In this document: one piece after another, positions 33,776 to 42,101 of the stretch
How positions within the stretch are numbered: the stretch's first letter is position 1
How the letters are laid out: every line of letters starts with the position of its first letter
Origin: Halanaerobium sp.
Lineage (GTDB): Bacteria > Bacillota > Halanaerobiia > Halanaerobiales > Halanaerobiaceae
Assembly: GCA_018399955.1 (NCBI GenBank)
Contig: JAGYNO010000001.1
Location: 1 to 64,000 of the forward strand
Reading direction: 5' to 3'
DNA length: 64,000 bases
Made by a program: the position numbers and the translations under genes
Notes under the pieces: generated by a model
Seen by the model: the letters and a program-made list of their open reading frames with translations, nothing else
Databases searched by the model: none
Told to the model about the DNA's origin: nothing

Positions 33776-35095
33776 ATGAGCAGTTCAAATGAAGGTTTAC
33801 TGGAAGACATGTTTAAACTTGAAAAAAATAATACTGATGTAAAAACAGAAGTAATTGCTGGTTTTACAACATTTATGACAATGGCATATATTATCTTTGT
33901 TAACCCTGCAATTTTAAGTGATGCAGGTATGCCTTTTGATGGTGTTTTTATTGCGACTATTATGGGGGCAGTTCTTGGTACTCTTGCAATGGCATTTTTA
34001 ACTAATTATCCATTTGCCCTTGCTTCTGGTATGGGTCTTAATGCATTTTTTGCTTATTCAGTTGTAATAGGTATGGGGGTGCCCTGGCAGGTAGCACTTG
34101 GTATTATTTTTCTTGAAGGTATATTATTTATTATTTTAAGTGTAACCCCTGTTAGAGAGATGATTGTAAATAGTATTCCGATGGCTCTCAAAACAGGAAT
34201 AAGTGCAGGTATTGGTTTATTTATTGCATTTATTGGTTTGCAAAATGCTGGTATTGTTGTTTCCGATCAGGCAACATTAGTAGCTATGGGTAATATTTTT
34301 GTTGGTCCCGGTTTGGTTGCTTTATTAGGCCTTTTGGTAACAGGTATTTTACATGCACGTAAGGTTAAAGGTGCTCTGCTTTGGGGTATTTTAATTTCTA
34401 CAGCTTTTGGCTGGACTAATGGTGTAACTCCAGCTTTTTCAGGCTTATTCGCTATGCCTCAGATGGCAGATTGGTCAGAGGTTTTATTTAAACTTGATAT
34501 AGTTTCTGCACTTGATATTGGCATGATTGGTGTACTACTATCTTTCTTATTTGTCGATATGTTTGATACTGCAGGCACTTTAGTTGGTGTTAGTCAGCAG
34601 GCTGGCTATCTTGATGAAAATGGAGATCTTCCAAAAGCAAGTAATGCCTTATTGGCTGATGCGATTGGTACTACTGGTGGTGCTTTGTTTGGAACTAGCA
34701 CAGTTACAACATATGTTGAATCTGCTTCTGGAGTTGCAGAAGGTGGAAGAACAGGATTGACTGGTGTGGTTGTTTCTATATTATTTTTCTTAGCTTTATT
34801 CTTTAAGCCTTTAATTGGTATTGTGCCAGCTGCAGCCACAGCTCCAGCACTTATTATTGTTGGTACAATGATGATGACCAATATCACAAAACTAGACTGG
34901 GATGATTTTACAGAAATACTTCCAGCTTTTGTTGCAATGATTGCAATGCCTTTAACCTATTCTATTTCAAATGGTATTGCACTTGGTTTTATTGTTTATC
35001 CAATCATTAAATTATTTACTGGAAAAGGTAAAGATGTTCACTGGTTAGTATATCTTTTAGGTGTAGTATTTATATTCTATTTTATAGTTCATTGA
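33776..35095 (+). CDS. NCS2 family purine permease (AzgA/PbuG type)
   Basis: A 439-residue membrane protein of the guanine/hypoxanthine/adenine group of NCS2 carriers, with about thirteen helices. Marks are KTEVIAGFTTFMTMAYIIFV (about 22-41), FALASGMGLNAFFAYSVV, KTGISAGIGLFIAFIGLQNAG, FVDMFDTAGTLVGVSQQAG and FGTSTVTTYVESASGVAEGG with its substrate Glu. ATG after AAGGAGG. Purine uptake under a guanine riboswitch fits: expression should fall when guanine or hypoxanthine is plentiful. Confidence 0.92.
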   Translation: MSSSNEGLLEDMFKLEKNNTDVKTEVIAGFTTFMTMAYIIFVNPAILSDAGMPFDGVFIATIMGAVLGTLAMAFLTNYPFALASGMGLNAFFAYSVVIGMGVPWQVALGIIFLEGILFIILSVTPVREMIVNSIPMALKTGISAGIGLFIAFIGLQNAGIVVSDQATLVAMGNIFVGPGLVALLGLLVTGILHARKVKGALLWGILISTAFGWTNGVTPAFSGLFAMPQMADWSEVLFKLDIVSALDIGMIGVLLSFLFVDMFDTAGTLVGVSQQAGYLDENGDLPKASNALLADAIGTTGGALFGTSTVTTYVESASGVAEGGRTGLTGVVVSILFFLALFFKPLIGIVPAAATAPALIIVGTMMMTNITKLDWDDFTEILPAFVAMIAMPLTYSISNGIALGFIVYPIIKLFTGKGKDVHWLVYLLGVVFIFYFIVH

Positions 35096-35163
35096 TGAAG
35101 ATTCAAAATCGAAACATTATTTTTAGTCATTCCTAATTGGTGAATTTAATATATTAATGATAA

Positions 35164-35191
35164 AGGAGCATATCGATTTCGATATGCTCCT
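35164..35191. terminator. perfect hairpin between convergent genes
   Basis: AGGAGCATATCG (35164-35175) and CGATATGCTCCT (35180-35191) form a perfect 12-bp stem with loop ATTT, between the + strand permease and the - strand thioredoxin-like gene. Flanks are AT-rich without a long T-run on either side, so it is a probable two-way terminator. Confidence 0.65.
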
Positions 35192-35254
35192 AAAATTTCT
35201 ATTTAAGCTTAAATTTTTCTTTGTATTTTTATAAATATATAGCTGAAAGTAAAA

Positions 35255-35773
35255 TTAGTCATTTAATTCAGCTAGTTCAATCATTTTTTGATATGAAATT
35301 ACCCCTGATATTTTATTTATTATTACACCATTTTCATCTAAAAAATAACTTGTAGGAATACCTCTAACAAGATATTCACTCGACACTTCTTTTTCATTAT
35401 CTAAGATTACTTCAAAATCCAAATTATTTTTCATTATGAATTCTGCAGCTGTTGACTTGTTTTCACCAACATTTACAGCAATTATTGTAAAATCAGAAAA
35501 ATCTTCATCATGCAATTTCTGCATGTCCGGCATTTCTGCTCTGCATGGAGGGCACCAGCTTGCCCAAAAATTCAAAAATATTTTCTGGCCCCTGTAATCA
35601 CTCAATTTTACAGATTTATCATTAAGATCTCTTAATTCAAAATCGGGAGCACTTTTTCCAATCTCAACTCCAACTTCTGGTCTGTTATTTGTGGTCTGAT
35701 TATTAACATAAGTAAAAGCAAATATACCGATTAGTAATGTTATTATAACTAAGATTTTAATCTTTTTATTCAT
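35255..35773 (-). CDS. TlpA/ResA-like thioredoxin-fold protein
   Basis: The only clear intact gene on the minus strand: 172 residues, with GGAGG upstream of the ATG. An N-terminal membrane anchor (ILVIITLLIGIFAFTYV, about 7-23) is followed by an extracytoplasmic thioredoxin domain: SAPDFELRDLNDKSVKLSD, FLNFWASWCPPCRAEMPDM with the redox pair WCPPC (about residue 73-77), and RGIPTSYFLDENG with the cis-Pro. It would reduce or isomerise disulfides outside the membrane. No cytochrome-maturation genes are nearby, so its partner is unknown. Confidence 0.9.
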   Translation of the reverse strand: MNKKIKILVIITLLIGIFAFTYVNNQTTNNRPEVGVEIGKSAPDFELRDLNDKSVKLSDYRGQKIFLNFWASWCPPCRAEMPDMQKLHDEDFSDFTIIAVNVGENKSTAAEFIMKNNLDFEVILDNEKEVSSEYLVRGIPTSYFLDENGVIINKISGVISYQKMIELAELND

Positions 35774-35923
35774 TTAAATTACCTCCATTGATTGTTTGTT
35801 TTAATTATATAAGTAAATCACTCGGATTTCTAGTAAGATTTTAAAAAAAGATTAATTTAAATAAATAAAAGGGTTTTTTTAATGAATCTTGAATTATAAT
35901 AAATAGAATAAGAAAATATAATA

Positions 35924-36003
35924 TTCTGGGGTGCCAACTGGCTGAGAGATATATTCAACCCTTAGAACCTGGTCTGGATAATTCCAGTGTAGGGAAGCTG
36001 AAG
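35924..36003 (+). promoter_or_regulatory. thi: TPP riboswitch (THI element)
   Basis: The sequence contains CTGGGGTGCC (from 35926), GGCTGAGAGAT (35940-35950), AACCCTTAGAACCTGGTCTG and GGATAATTCCAGTGTAGGGA, the conserved blocks of the thiamine pyrophosphate aptamer in the right order. A TATAAT at 35895-35900 could be the -10 box. It precedes the thiamine-precursor transport genes and is followed by a terminator. Confidence 0.95.
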
Positions 36004-36013
36004 TAACTTTAAT

Positions 36014-36038
36014 AACTTCCCATTTAGGGAAGTTTTTT
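36014..36038 (+). terminator. TPP riboswitch terminator
   Basis: AACTTCCC (36014-36021) pairs with GGGAAGTT (36027-36034), then TTTT. The aptamer's 3' end (GGGAAGCTG) can also pair with the left arm, giving the switch between antiterminator and terminator. TPP binding should stop transcription before the transporter genes. Confidence 0.85.
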
Positions 36039-36058
36039 ATTTTGAGAGGAGTGATAGA

Positions 36059-36358
36059 ATGAAATCTGCTGTTGATATACAATGTCTGCCTTTGGGTGTT
36101 TCTGATAAAGAAGAGATTTATGATTTGGTAGATAAAGCGATTGAAGTAATAAAAAAGGAAGGTCATGATTATACTGTTAGTGCTTTTTCTACAACTATTG
36201 AAGGTGAGCTGGAGGAAATATGGCCGACAGCTCTGAAAGCACATCTAGCTGTACAGGAGGCATCTAGTGAGAATGTTATCAGTTATATCAAACTGGCAAC
36301 AGGACCAGAACTCGGTACAACTGCTGAAAAAATAGACCGACAAAAGGGAAGGCATTAA
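36059..36358 (+). CDS. thiamine-binding protein (YkoF/MTH1187 family)
   Basis: A 99-residue ferredoxin-like-fold protein. VDIQCLPLGV at the start, VSAFSTTIEGELEEIWP (about 40-56) and the end LATGPELGTT are typical of the single-domain thiamine-binding family. The larger YkoF binds thiamine or HMP. It sits directly behind the TPP switch and 2 bases before the ABC permease, so a cytoplasmic or regulatory binding role in thiamine-precursor salvage is likely. Confidence 0.82.
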   Translation: MKSAVDIQCLPLGVSDKEEIYDLVDKAIEVIKKEGHDYTVSAFSTTIEGELEEIWPTALKAHLAVQEASSENVISYIKLATGPELGTTAEKIDRQKGRH

Positions 36359-36360
36359 TT

Positions 36361-37140
36361 ATGGATGAGCTTAAAGAAAAAATATCTTATTATTTGCCTG
36401 TGATCATCTTTTTTATAATTACTTTGATTATCTGGGAAATAATAGTGCAGGTTTTAAATGTAGAAAGCTGGATATTACCTGCTCCGACAGCAATATTTGA
36501 GGAGATATTAAAAACCCGTTCATTATTAATTGAACATTCTCTAAGAACACTCTATGAATCAATCTTTGGGCTTACAGTTTCGGCTGCAGCAGGTATTTTA
36601 GTAGGCACTATTATATTCAATTTTAGGATTTTGGAAAGGACTCTTTATCCACTGCTGGTTATATCACAGACAGTTCCGATTGTGGTTCTTATTCCCCTGC
36701 TTGTTATCTGGTTTGGCTTTGGTCTGCTGCCTAAGATATTGATAGTTATTTTAGCCTGTTTTTTTCCGGTTGCAGTTAATACAGTTGATGGACTTAATAC
36801 AGCTGATAAAGACAAAGTTAATTTGTTGAAAGCAATGGGAGCTTCTGGCTGGCAGATTTTCAGCAAAGTTAGAGTTCCATCTGCACTGCCGATGATTTTT
36901 AGCGGCCTCAGGATTTCTGCTACTTATTCAGTTATGGCAGCAGTTGTTGCAGAATGGATGGGTAGTGATATTGGTCTTGGTGTTTTTATTGTAAGATCTT
37001 CAAATTCATATTTAACTGCAAGAGTATTTGCAGGGATAGTATTAGTCTCATTTTTTTCAATAATCTTGTTTCAATCTGTTACTTTACTTGAGAAATTTTT
37101 AATTCCCTGGAGTAATAGCAGTAAGGAGGAGAGTTATTAA
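36361..37140 (+). CDS. ABC transporter permease (thiamine precursor type, ThiX-like)
   Basis: A 259-residue permease with about six membrane helices and the BPD_transp_1 EAA region: LLKAMGASGWQIFSKVRVPSAL preserved around residue 160-180. It belongs to the nitrate/sulfonate/taurine/thiamine-precursor class. It overlaps the start of the next gene by one base. With the binding protein and ATPase downstream it forms a transporter under the TPP riboswitch. Confidence 0.87.
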   Translation: MDELKEKISYYLPVIIFFIITLIIWEIIVQVLNVESWILPAPTAIFEEILKTRSLLIEHSLRTLYESIFGLTVSAAAGILVGTIIFNFRILERTLYPLLVISQTVPIVVLIPLLVIWFGFGLLPKILIVILACFFPVAVNTVDGLNTADKDKVNLLKAMGASGWQIFSKVRVPSALPMIFSGLRISATYSVMAAVVAEWMGSDIGLGVFIVRSSNSYLTARVFAGIVLVSFFSIILFQSVTLLEKFLIPWSNSSKEESY

Positions 37141-38105
37141 TGAAAAAATTATCTTTAATGGTTTTAATTATCATGCTGGTTTTTAGTTTTTCTGTGTCAG
37201 CTGAAGAAGTTGATTTTTTACTTGATTGGGTACCTAATACAAATCATACTGGACTATTTGCAGCAGAAGAGATGGGCTGGTTTGCAGAAGAAGATATCGA
37301 TGTCAACTTTATTCAGCCGGGTACAAACATGTCAGTTGAGCAGGTTGTTGGTGCAGGTAGAGCTGATTTGGGTATTAGTTTTCAGGAATGGGTTACTCCT
37401 GCCAGAATTCAAGGGGTACCAATTGTATCTCTTGCTGCAGTAATCCAGCATAATACATCTGGTTTTGCCGTTCTGGAGGAAAAAAATGTTGAAACTCCTG
37501 CTGATTTATCGGGAATGGATTACGGCGGCTGGGGTATGGAGATTGAAAAAGCGATTATCAGTTCACTCGTAGAAGGAACTGGTGGAGATTTTTCTGAGAT
37601 AGAATTTGTCAACATCGGCAGTGGTGATCTGCTCTCAATGCTGGACAGCAATAAGTTTGACTTTACCTGGATTTTTTATGCTTCAGATGGTATTCAGGCA
37701 GAAATTAGAGATATCGATCTAAATGTTTTTATGCTAGAAGACTATCAAGAATATGTTCCGGATTATTATACACCGGTAATTATAAGTTCTTCGAAAATGA
37801 TAGCCGAAAAACCCGAACTTTTAGATAGATTTATGCGGGTTGTCAAAAGAGGTTATGAATATGCAGCTGAAAACCCAGAAGAATCAGCGAAAATTCTGCA
37901 TAAAAAAGCTCCCGAAAACAGTCTCGAATTTTTAACTAAAAGCCAAAAATGGCTCAGCCCTAGATATATTGATGATGCACCTTATTGGGGCCATCAGGAG
38001 CTTGAAGTATGGGAAGAATTTAGTGAATGGATGTATGATCAGGGATTAATTTCGGAAGAATTTGAAGCTGAAAAAGCATTTACTAATCAATTTTTAGAAG
38101 ATTAG
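37140..38105 (+). CDS. thiamine-precursor ABC binding protein (NMT1/THI5-like, ThiY-like)
   Basis: A 321-residue secreted protein with signal peptide (MKKLSLMVLIIMLVFSFSVS, cut near A22-E). VDFLLDWVPNTNHTGLFAAE right after it is the signature of the NMT1/THI5-like HMP-binding proteins, and GRADLGISFQEW and FTWIFYASDG are further marks. It probably captures formyl-aminomethyl-pyrimidine or HMP. Four bases couple it to the permease gene. Confidence 0.9.
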   Translation: MKKLSLMVLIIMLVFSFSVSAEEVDFLLDWVPNTNHTGLFAAEEMGWFAEEDIDVNFIQPGTNMSVEQVVGAGRADLGISFQEWVTPARIQGVPIVSLAAVIQHNTSGFAVLEEKNVETPADLSGMDYGGWGMEIEKAIISSLVEGTGGDFSEIEFVNIGSGDLLSMLDSNKFDFTWIFYASDGIQAEIRDIDLNVFMLEDYQEYVPDYYTPVIISSSKMIAEKPELLDRFMRVVKRGYEYAAENPEESAKILHKKAPENSLEFLTKSQKWLSPRYIDDAPYWGHQELEVWEEFSEWMYDQGLISEEFEAEKAFTNQFLED

Positions 38106-38278
38106 TAATAAAATTACTAAAAAATAATAGAAAATAGAAGTTCATAAATTGTCAATCTGATGTTTAAGCTAGAATTGGTTCTCTTTTTCGGACAGTTATA
38201 GGTTGAAAGTCTGCTTACAAACCTCGTGGGCCTGCTCTGAGGAGGATAAATATATATAAATAAGAAAAGGGTGTAACA

Positions 38279-39037
38279 ATGAAAGAAGTTCTGCTGGAAA
38301 TTACAGATATTAAATATGATTATAGAGAAGATGGTGAGGTGCTTCCAGTTCTAAATGAGATCAATCTGTCCATCCTTGAGGGTGAATTTGTCTGCATTAT
38401 TGGCCCAAGTGGATGTGGTAAAACAACTCTCTTCAATATCCTGGTTGGTTTAGAAAGGCCTGATCAAGGTAAAATTATTCTTGATGGTCAAGATATAACC
38501 TGTACCAGAGGCCATATCGCTTATATGCCGCAGGAGGATCTGCTTTTCCCCTGGCGGAAGATAATGGATAATTTGCTTTTAGGAGTAGAAATAAATAAAG
38601 GGGATTTAAAAGCGGCCAGAAAGGAAGCAGAAGGGCTGCTGCCGTTATTTGGCCTTGAAGGCTTTGCAGACAGTTATCCAGATCAGCTGTCTGGAGGGAT
38701 GAGGCAGCGGGCTGCCCTCTTAAGAACTGTGCTGACTCACCACAGTATTCTTGCTTTAGATGAACCTTTTGGAGCACTTGATGCTCTTACAAGAGCTAAG
38801 ATGCAGAAGTGGATTTTATCGATTCAGGAAAAACTCAATAAAACAATTCTTTTTGTTACCCATGATATAGAAGAGGCGATTACACTTGCTGACAGGGTCG
38901 TTGTGCTAAACGGAAGGCCGAGCACGATAACAAAAGAGCTGAAAGTGGAACTTCCTTACCCGCGGCAGAAAACAGATGTTAAGTTTATTGAATATAAAGA
39001 AGAGTTATTAGAAAGACTATCAGATACTGAATTCTGA
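38279..39037 (+). CDS. ABC transporter ATP-binding protein (ThiZ-like)
   Basis: A 252-residue ATPase. Walker A GPSGCGKTTL (about 42-51), Q-loop MPQEDLLFPWRK, signature LSGGMRQRAAL (about 138-148), Walker B ILALDEPFGALDAL, H-loop VTHDIEEA. It energises the transporter encoded just before. A gap of 173 bases separates it from the binding protein, with no terminator seen, so it probably shares the message. A terminator overlaps its stop codon. Confidence 0.9.
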   Translation: MKEVLLEITDIKYDYREDGEVLPVLNEINLSILEGEFVCIIGPSGCGKTTLFNILVGLERPDQGKIILDGQDITCTRGHIAYMPQEDLLFPWRKIMDNLLLGVEINKGDLKAARKEAEGLLPLFGLEGFADSYPDQLSGGMRQRAALLRTVLTHHSILALDEPFGALDALTRAKMQKWILSIQEKLNKTILFVTHDIEEAITLADRVVVLNGRPSTITKELKVELPYPRQKTDVKFIEYKEELLERLSDTEF

Positions 39038-39049
39038 TGGTCTTTTTTT
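39014..39049 (+). terminator. terminator overlapping the ABC ATPase stop
   Basis: AGACTATCAGA (39014-39024) pairs with TCTGATGGTCT (39033-39043, one G-T pair), followed by TTTTTTC. It overlaps the TGA of the ATPase gene and ends the TPP-controlled operon. Confidence 0.82.
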
Positions 39050-39061
39050 CGATGTCTTTAG

Positions 39062-39190
39062 TTATTCCGGATAAAGATTAACCCAATATAAAGCTTCTAG
39101 TTCGGCCAGGGAGTGTGCAAATAAAACAAAGGAGCCTTTTTCGCCTGCAGGTTTTAGGGTTTTTCTAATTTTTTTAAGTACAGTCTTCAG
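39062..39190 (-). pseudogene. alpha/beta-hydrolase remnant
   Basis: On the minus strand 42 codons end in a stop and read TLKPAGEKGSFVLFAHSLAE then LEALYWVNLYPE, close to the nucleophile-elbow region GHSxGG-LEALYWAxxYP of alpha/beta hydrolases. AHSLAE has lost the second glycine of the motif. Nothing before or after in this frame belongs to a hydrolase, so this is a short relic of a gene of about 280 residues. The family call rests on one motif. Confidence 0.5.
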
Positions 39191-39638
39191 TTTAATTTTT
39201 CCTTTTCAACAATAAAATTTTCTTGCTTCCAGAAAATTTCTTAATAAAAGCTGATATGTATCAGAACAGTTCAATTTTACTTTCATAATTATTTACTTCC
39301 AGATTTTTCATTTATTTTAAATTTATTTCCAAAAATTAATCCCTGAAGACATCTGTAGTACATCTTTAATACGTACATTATTATAATCACTAGCTGAAAG
39401 AATCGGTACATAGTCTGTGACTAAATCATTTAAGTTTAAAGCCCTAGTTAATGATAGTTATTTCTTTTAATTAGTATAATCTATGATAAAATATAAATAA
39501 GAGAAAAATTAAGATAATTAGAATTAAGATAGTTTTTGTCTAGAGTCCAATAAATAAGGAGCAGATATTTTGTTTAGCTCAAATGTTTTTATGTAATGTT
39601 AGTGACCAGTATATAAATTATAATTAGGAGGAAAAATT
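39191..39638. other. long AT-rich gap before the SAH hydrolase gene
   Basis: About 450 bases without a plausible frame on either strand. It probably includes decayed coding sequence linked to the hydrolase remnant. I saw no SAM or SAH riboswitch blocks. TATGATAAAATATAAATAAG near 39482 may be a promoter region; AGGAGGAAA at 39627 is the ribosome site for the next gene. Confidence 0.4.
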
Positions 39639-40889
39639 ATGATAACTAAATCAACACTTAGAGATCCTGCTTTAGCAGAAGAGGGCTGGAAGAAAATACA
39701 GTGGATTGCAGATAAGATGGATATTTTAAATGAAATTTTGAAGGAATACAGAGCTGAACAGCCTCTTGCCGGCAAAAATGTGGCTATCTGTCTGCATTTG
39801 GAAGCTAAAACAGCTTATATGGCATATGTGATTAAAGAACTGGGAGCAGAGGTAGTTATTGCCGGAAGTAATCCCCTCTCAACTCAGGATGATGTGGCGG
39901 CAGGACTTGCTGCACACGGAGTTGAAGTGCACAGCTGGTATGGTTCTACTACAGAAGAATATAAATCTCATTTAAATAAAGTTTTAGATTCAGAACCTGA
40001 TCTAATAATTGATGATGGTGGAGATATGGTAGAAGCTCTACATACAGAAAGAACGGAACTTCTGGATAAGATAATCGGGGGTGCAGAAGAAACAACGACC
40101 GGAATTCACCGTCTGGAAGCAATGGAAGCAGATGGAACATTGAGCTTCCCGATGATGGCTGTTAATGATGCAAAATGCAAATCGCTTTTTGACAATAGAT
40201 ATGGTACAGGTCAGTCGACCTGGGATGGCATCATGCGCACAACCAATCTTGTGGTTGCTGGCAAAACTGCAGTAGTTGCAGGTTACGGCTGGTGTGGTAA
40301 AGGTGTTGCAATGCGTGCTAAAGGACTTGGGGCAAAGGTGATTGTTACAGAAATCGATCCAATTAAGGCTAGTGAAGCCTGGATGGATGGTTTTGAAGTT
40401 ATGCCGATGAAAGAAGCAGCCAAAAAAGGAGACTTTTTTATTACAGTTACCGGCTGTAATGATGTTATTTCTAAAGAAGATATGCAGGTTATGAAAGATG
40501 GGGCTATCTTATCTAATGCAGGTCACTTTGATGTAGAAGTAAGCAAGCCAGATTTAAATGAACTTGCTGTTGAGACTGCTGAAGTAAGAAAAAATATTAA
40601 GATGTTCAGGCTGGAAGACGGCAGGAAAATATATCTTTTAGGAGATGGCAGGTTAGTTAACCTTGCTGCAGCAGATGGTCATCCAGCAGAAATAATGGAT
40701 ATGACATTTGCTCTTCAGCTCAGTTCATTATTACATCTTAATGAAAATCAAGATTTAGAAGCTGGGGTATATAAGATTCCCGATAAAATAGATAATATGG
40801 TTGCAGAGTATAAACTTAAATCATTAGGTATAGAAATTGATCAATTAACAGCAGAGCAGCAGGAATATATAAACAGCTGGGAAAATTAA
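39639..40889 (+). CDS. ahcY: S-adenosylhomocysteine hydrolase
   Basis: A 416-residue NAD-dependent enzyme of the short bacterial/archaeal form. Marks are NDAKCKSLFDNRYGTGQSTW (about 182-201), the NAD loop VVAGYGWCGKGVAMRAKGLGA (given as two parts, about 212-232), and DGRLVNLAAADGHPAEIMD. It splits SAH to adenosine and homocysteine, removing the inhibitor of methyl transfers; adenosine can feed the purine genes. A clear terminator follows. Confidence 0.95.
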   Translation: MITKSTLRDPALAEEGWKKIQWIADKMDILNEILKEYRAEQPLAGKNVAICLHLEAKTAYMAYVIKELGAEVVIAGSNPLSTQDDVAAGLAAHGVEVHSWYGSTTEEYKSHLNKVLDSEPDLIIDDGGDMVEALHTERTELLDKIIGGAEETTTGIHRLEAMEADGTLSFPMMAVNDAKCKSLFDNRYGTGQSTWDGIMRTTNLVVAGKTAVVAGYGWCGKGVAMRAKGLGAKVIVTEIDPIKASEAWMDGFEVMPMKEAAKKGDFFITVTGCNDVISKEDMQVMKDGAILSNAGHFDVEVSKPDLNELAVETAEVRKNIKMFRLEDGRKIYLLGDGRLVNLAAADGHPAEIMDMTFALQLSSLLHLNENQDLEAGVYKIPDKIDNMVAEYKLKSLGIEIDQLTAEQQEYINSWEN

Positions 40890-40913
40890 TAAAAGATTAT
40901 ATTCAATTTAATT

Positions 40914-40943
40914 AATTCCTGCTCTTTTAGGGCAGGAATTTTT
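40914..40943 (+). terminator. terminator after ahcY
   Basis: AATTCCTGC (40914-40922) pairs with GCAGGAATT (40932-40940), followed by TTTC. It separates ahcY from the aminotransferase gene, whose ribosome site TTAGGAGGAG is only about 10 bases further, so it may also attenuate. Confidence 0.75.
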
Positions 40944-40959
40944 CTTAGGAGGAGAAGAG

Positions 40960-42075
40960 ATGAAAATAGCACCATTTGGAGTAGAAGAATGGATGAATAA
41001 ATATGAGGTAGATGCAGAATATAATATAGCAGAGACATGTGTAGAATCATTAACTGTCAAAGAACTGCTCAATTTAAGTGGTGAAGCTGAGCAAAAAATT
41101 AAAGAAATTAAAGGCATGAAGCTGACCTATGGTGATATCATGGGTTCCAAAGATTTCAAAAAAGGTGTGTGCAGCCTCTATGAAAATGTTAGACCGGAAA
41201 ATGTTCTGCCTTCACATGGGGCAATAGGAGCAAACTTTTTATTATTGTATTCACTTATAGAGGCGGGAGACAAGGTTGTTTCGGTATTCCCCACCTATCA
41301 GCAGCTTTATTCTATTCCAGAATCTTTCGGAGCAGAGGTAAAAAGGCTAGAGCTTAAATATGAAGATGGTTTTTTGCCTGATTTAGATAAGTTGAAAGAA
41401 CTGGTTGATCAAGATACAAAATTGATTGCGATAAATAATCCAAATAATCCTTCTGGAGTGATGATGGAAAGAGAGATATTAGAAGAAATTGTTGAAATTG
41501 CAAGATCAGCTGATGCCTATATTTTATCTGATGAGGTTTATAGGGGTTTAGATCCAGAAAAAGATGTACCAGCATTAGTAGATATTTATGAGAAGGGAAT
41601 TTCTGTTGGCAGCATGTCCAAAATATTTTCACTTGCAGGTTTAAGAATGGGTTGGTTAACAGGGCCAGCTGAGGTCATTGAGAAGTGCCAGCTGCACAGG
41701 GATTATACAACAATCAGTAATGGAATGATCGCTGATTATCTGTCTGTGATAGCCTTGGAAAATAAAGATAAAATTCTTAAGCGGAACTCCAAGAAGGTAA
41801 ATGAACAGCTTGCAGTACTTGATAATTGGATTAGAGCTGAAGATTTAGTTGAATATGTTAAACCTTCTGGAGGTACTACAGCATTTATCCACTACAAACT
41901 GGATATTCCTTCAGAAGAATTTGCAAAAAGATTATATAAAGAAAAGGGTGTATTAACCGTGCCCGGAACTGCTTTCGGCAGAGATAAATTTTTAAGAATT
42001 GGTTTTGCTGGGAACAAAAATGAGCTGGTAGATGGGCTTGCACTGCTTAAAGAATTTATTGCAGAAAACAAATAA
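40960..42075 (+). CDS. class I/II PLP aminotransferase
   Basis: A 371-residue fold-type I enzyme. GAIGANFLLLYSLIEAGDKV (about 87-106) and INNPNNPSGVMMERE mark the PLP and substrate region, YILSDEVYRGLD the conserved Asp-x-x-Tyr, and SMSKIFSLAGLRMGWLTGP (about 222-240) the PLP lysine and phosphate-binding Arg. It transfers an amino group between an amino acid and an oxo acid. It is close in style to the aminotransferases that act in amino acid catabolism. Specific substrate unknown. DUF362 gene follows by 26 bases. Confidence 0.87.
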   Translation: MKIAPFGVEEWMNKYEVDAEYNIAETCVESLTVKELLNLSGEAEQKIKEIKGMKLTYGDIMGSKDFKKGVCSLYENVRPENVLPSHGAIGANFLLLYSLIEAGDKVVSVFPTYQQLYSIPESFGAEVKRLELKYEDGFLPDLDKLKELVDQDTKLIAINNPNNPSGVMMEREILEEIVEIARSADAYILSDEVYRGLDPEKDVPALVDIYEKGISVGSMSKIFSLAGLRMGWLTGPAEVIEKCQLHRDYTTISNGMIADYLSVIALENKDKILKRNSKKVNEQLAVLDNWIRAEDLVEYVKPSGGTTAFIHYKLDIPSEEFAKRLYKEKGVLTVPGTAFGRDKFLRIGFAGNKNELVDGLALLKEFIAENK

Positions 42076-42101
42076 CAACAATAAAAAAGAGGTGTTGGAG
42101 A

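Noticed and set aside
38106-38278. Structured RNA between the binding protein and the ABC ATPase genes
   Set aside because: Some GC-rich sequence (CCTCGTGGGCCTGCTCTGAGG) can form small stems, but no known class matches and no T-run follows.
39191-39638. Possible SAM/SAH riboswitch before ahcY
   Set aside because: None of the conserved S-box or SAH-aptamer blocks could be found; the stretch looks like decayed AT-rich DNA.
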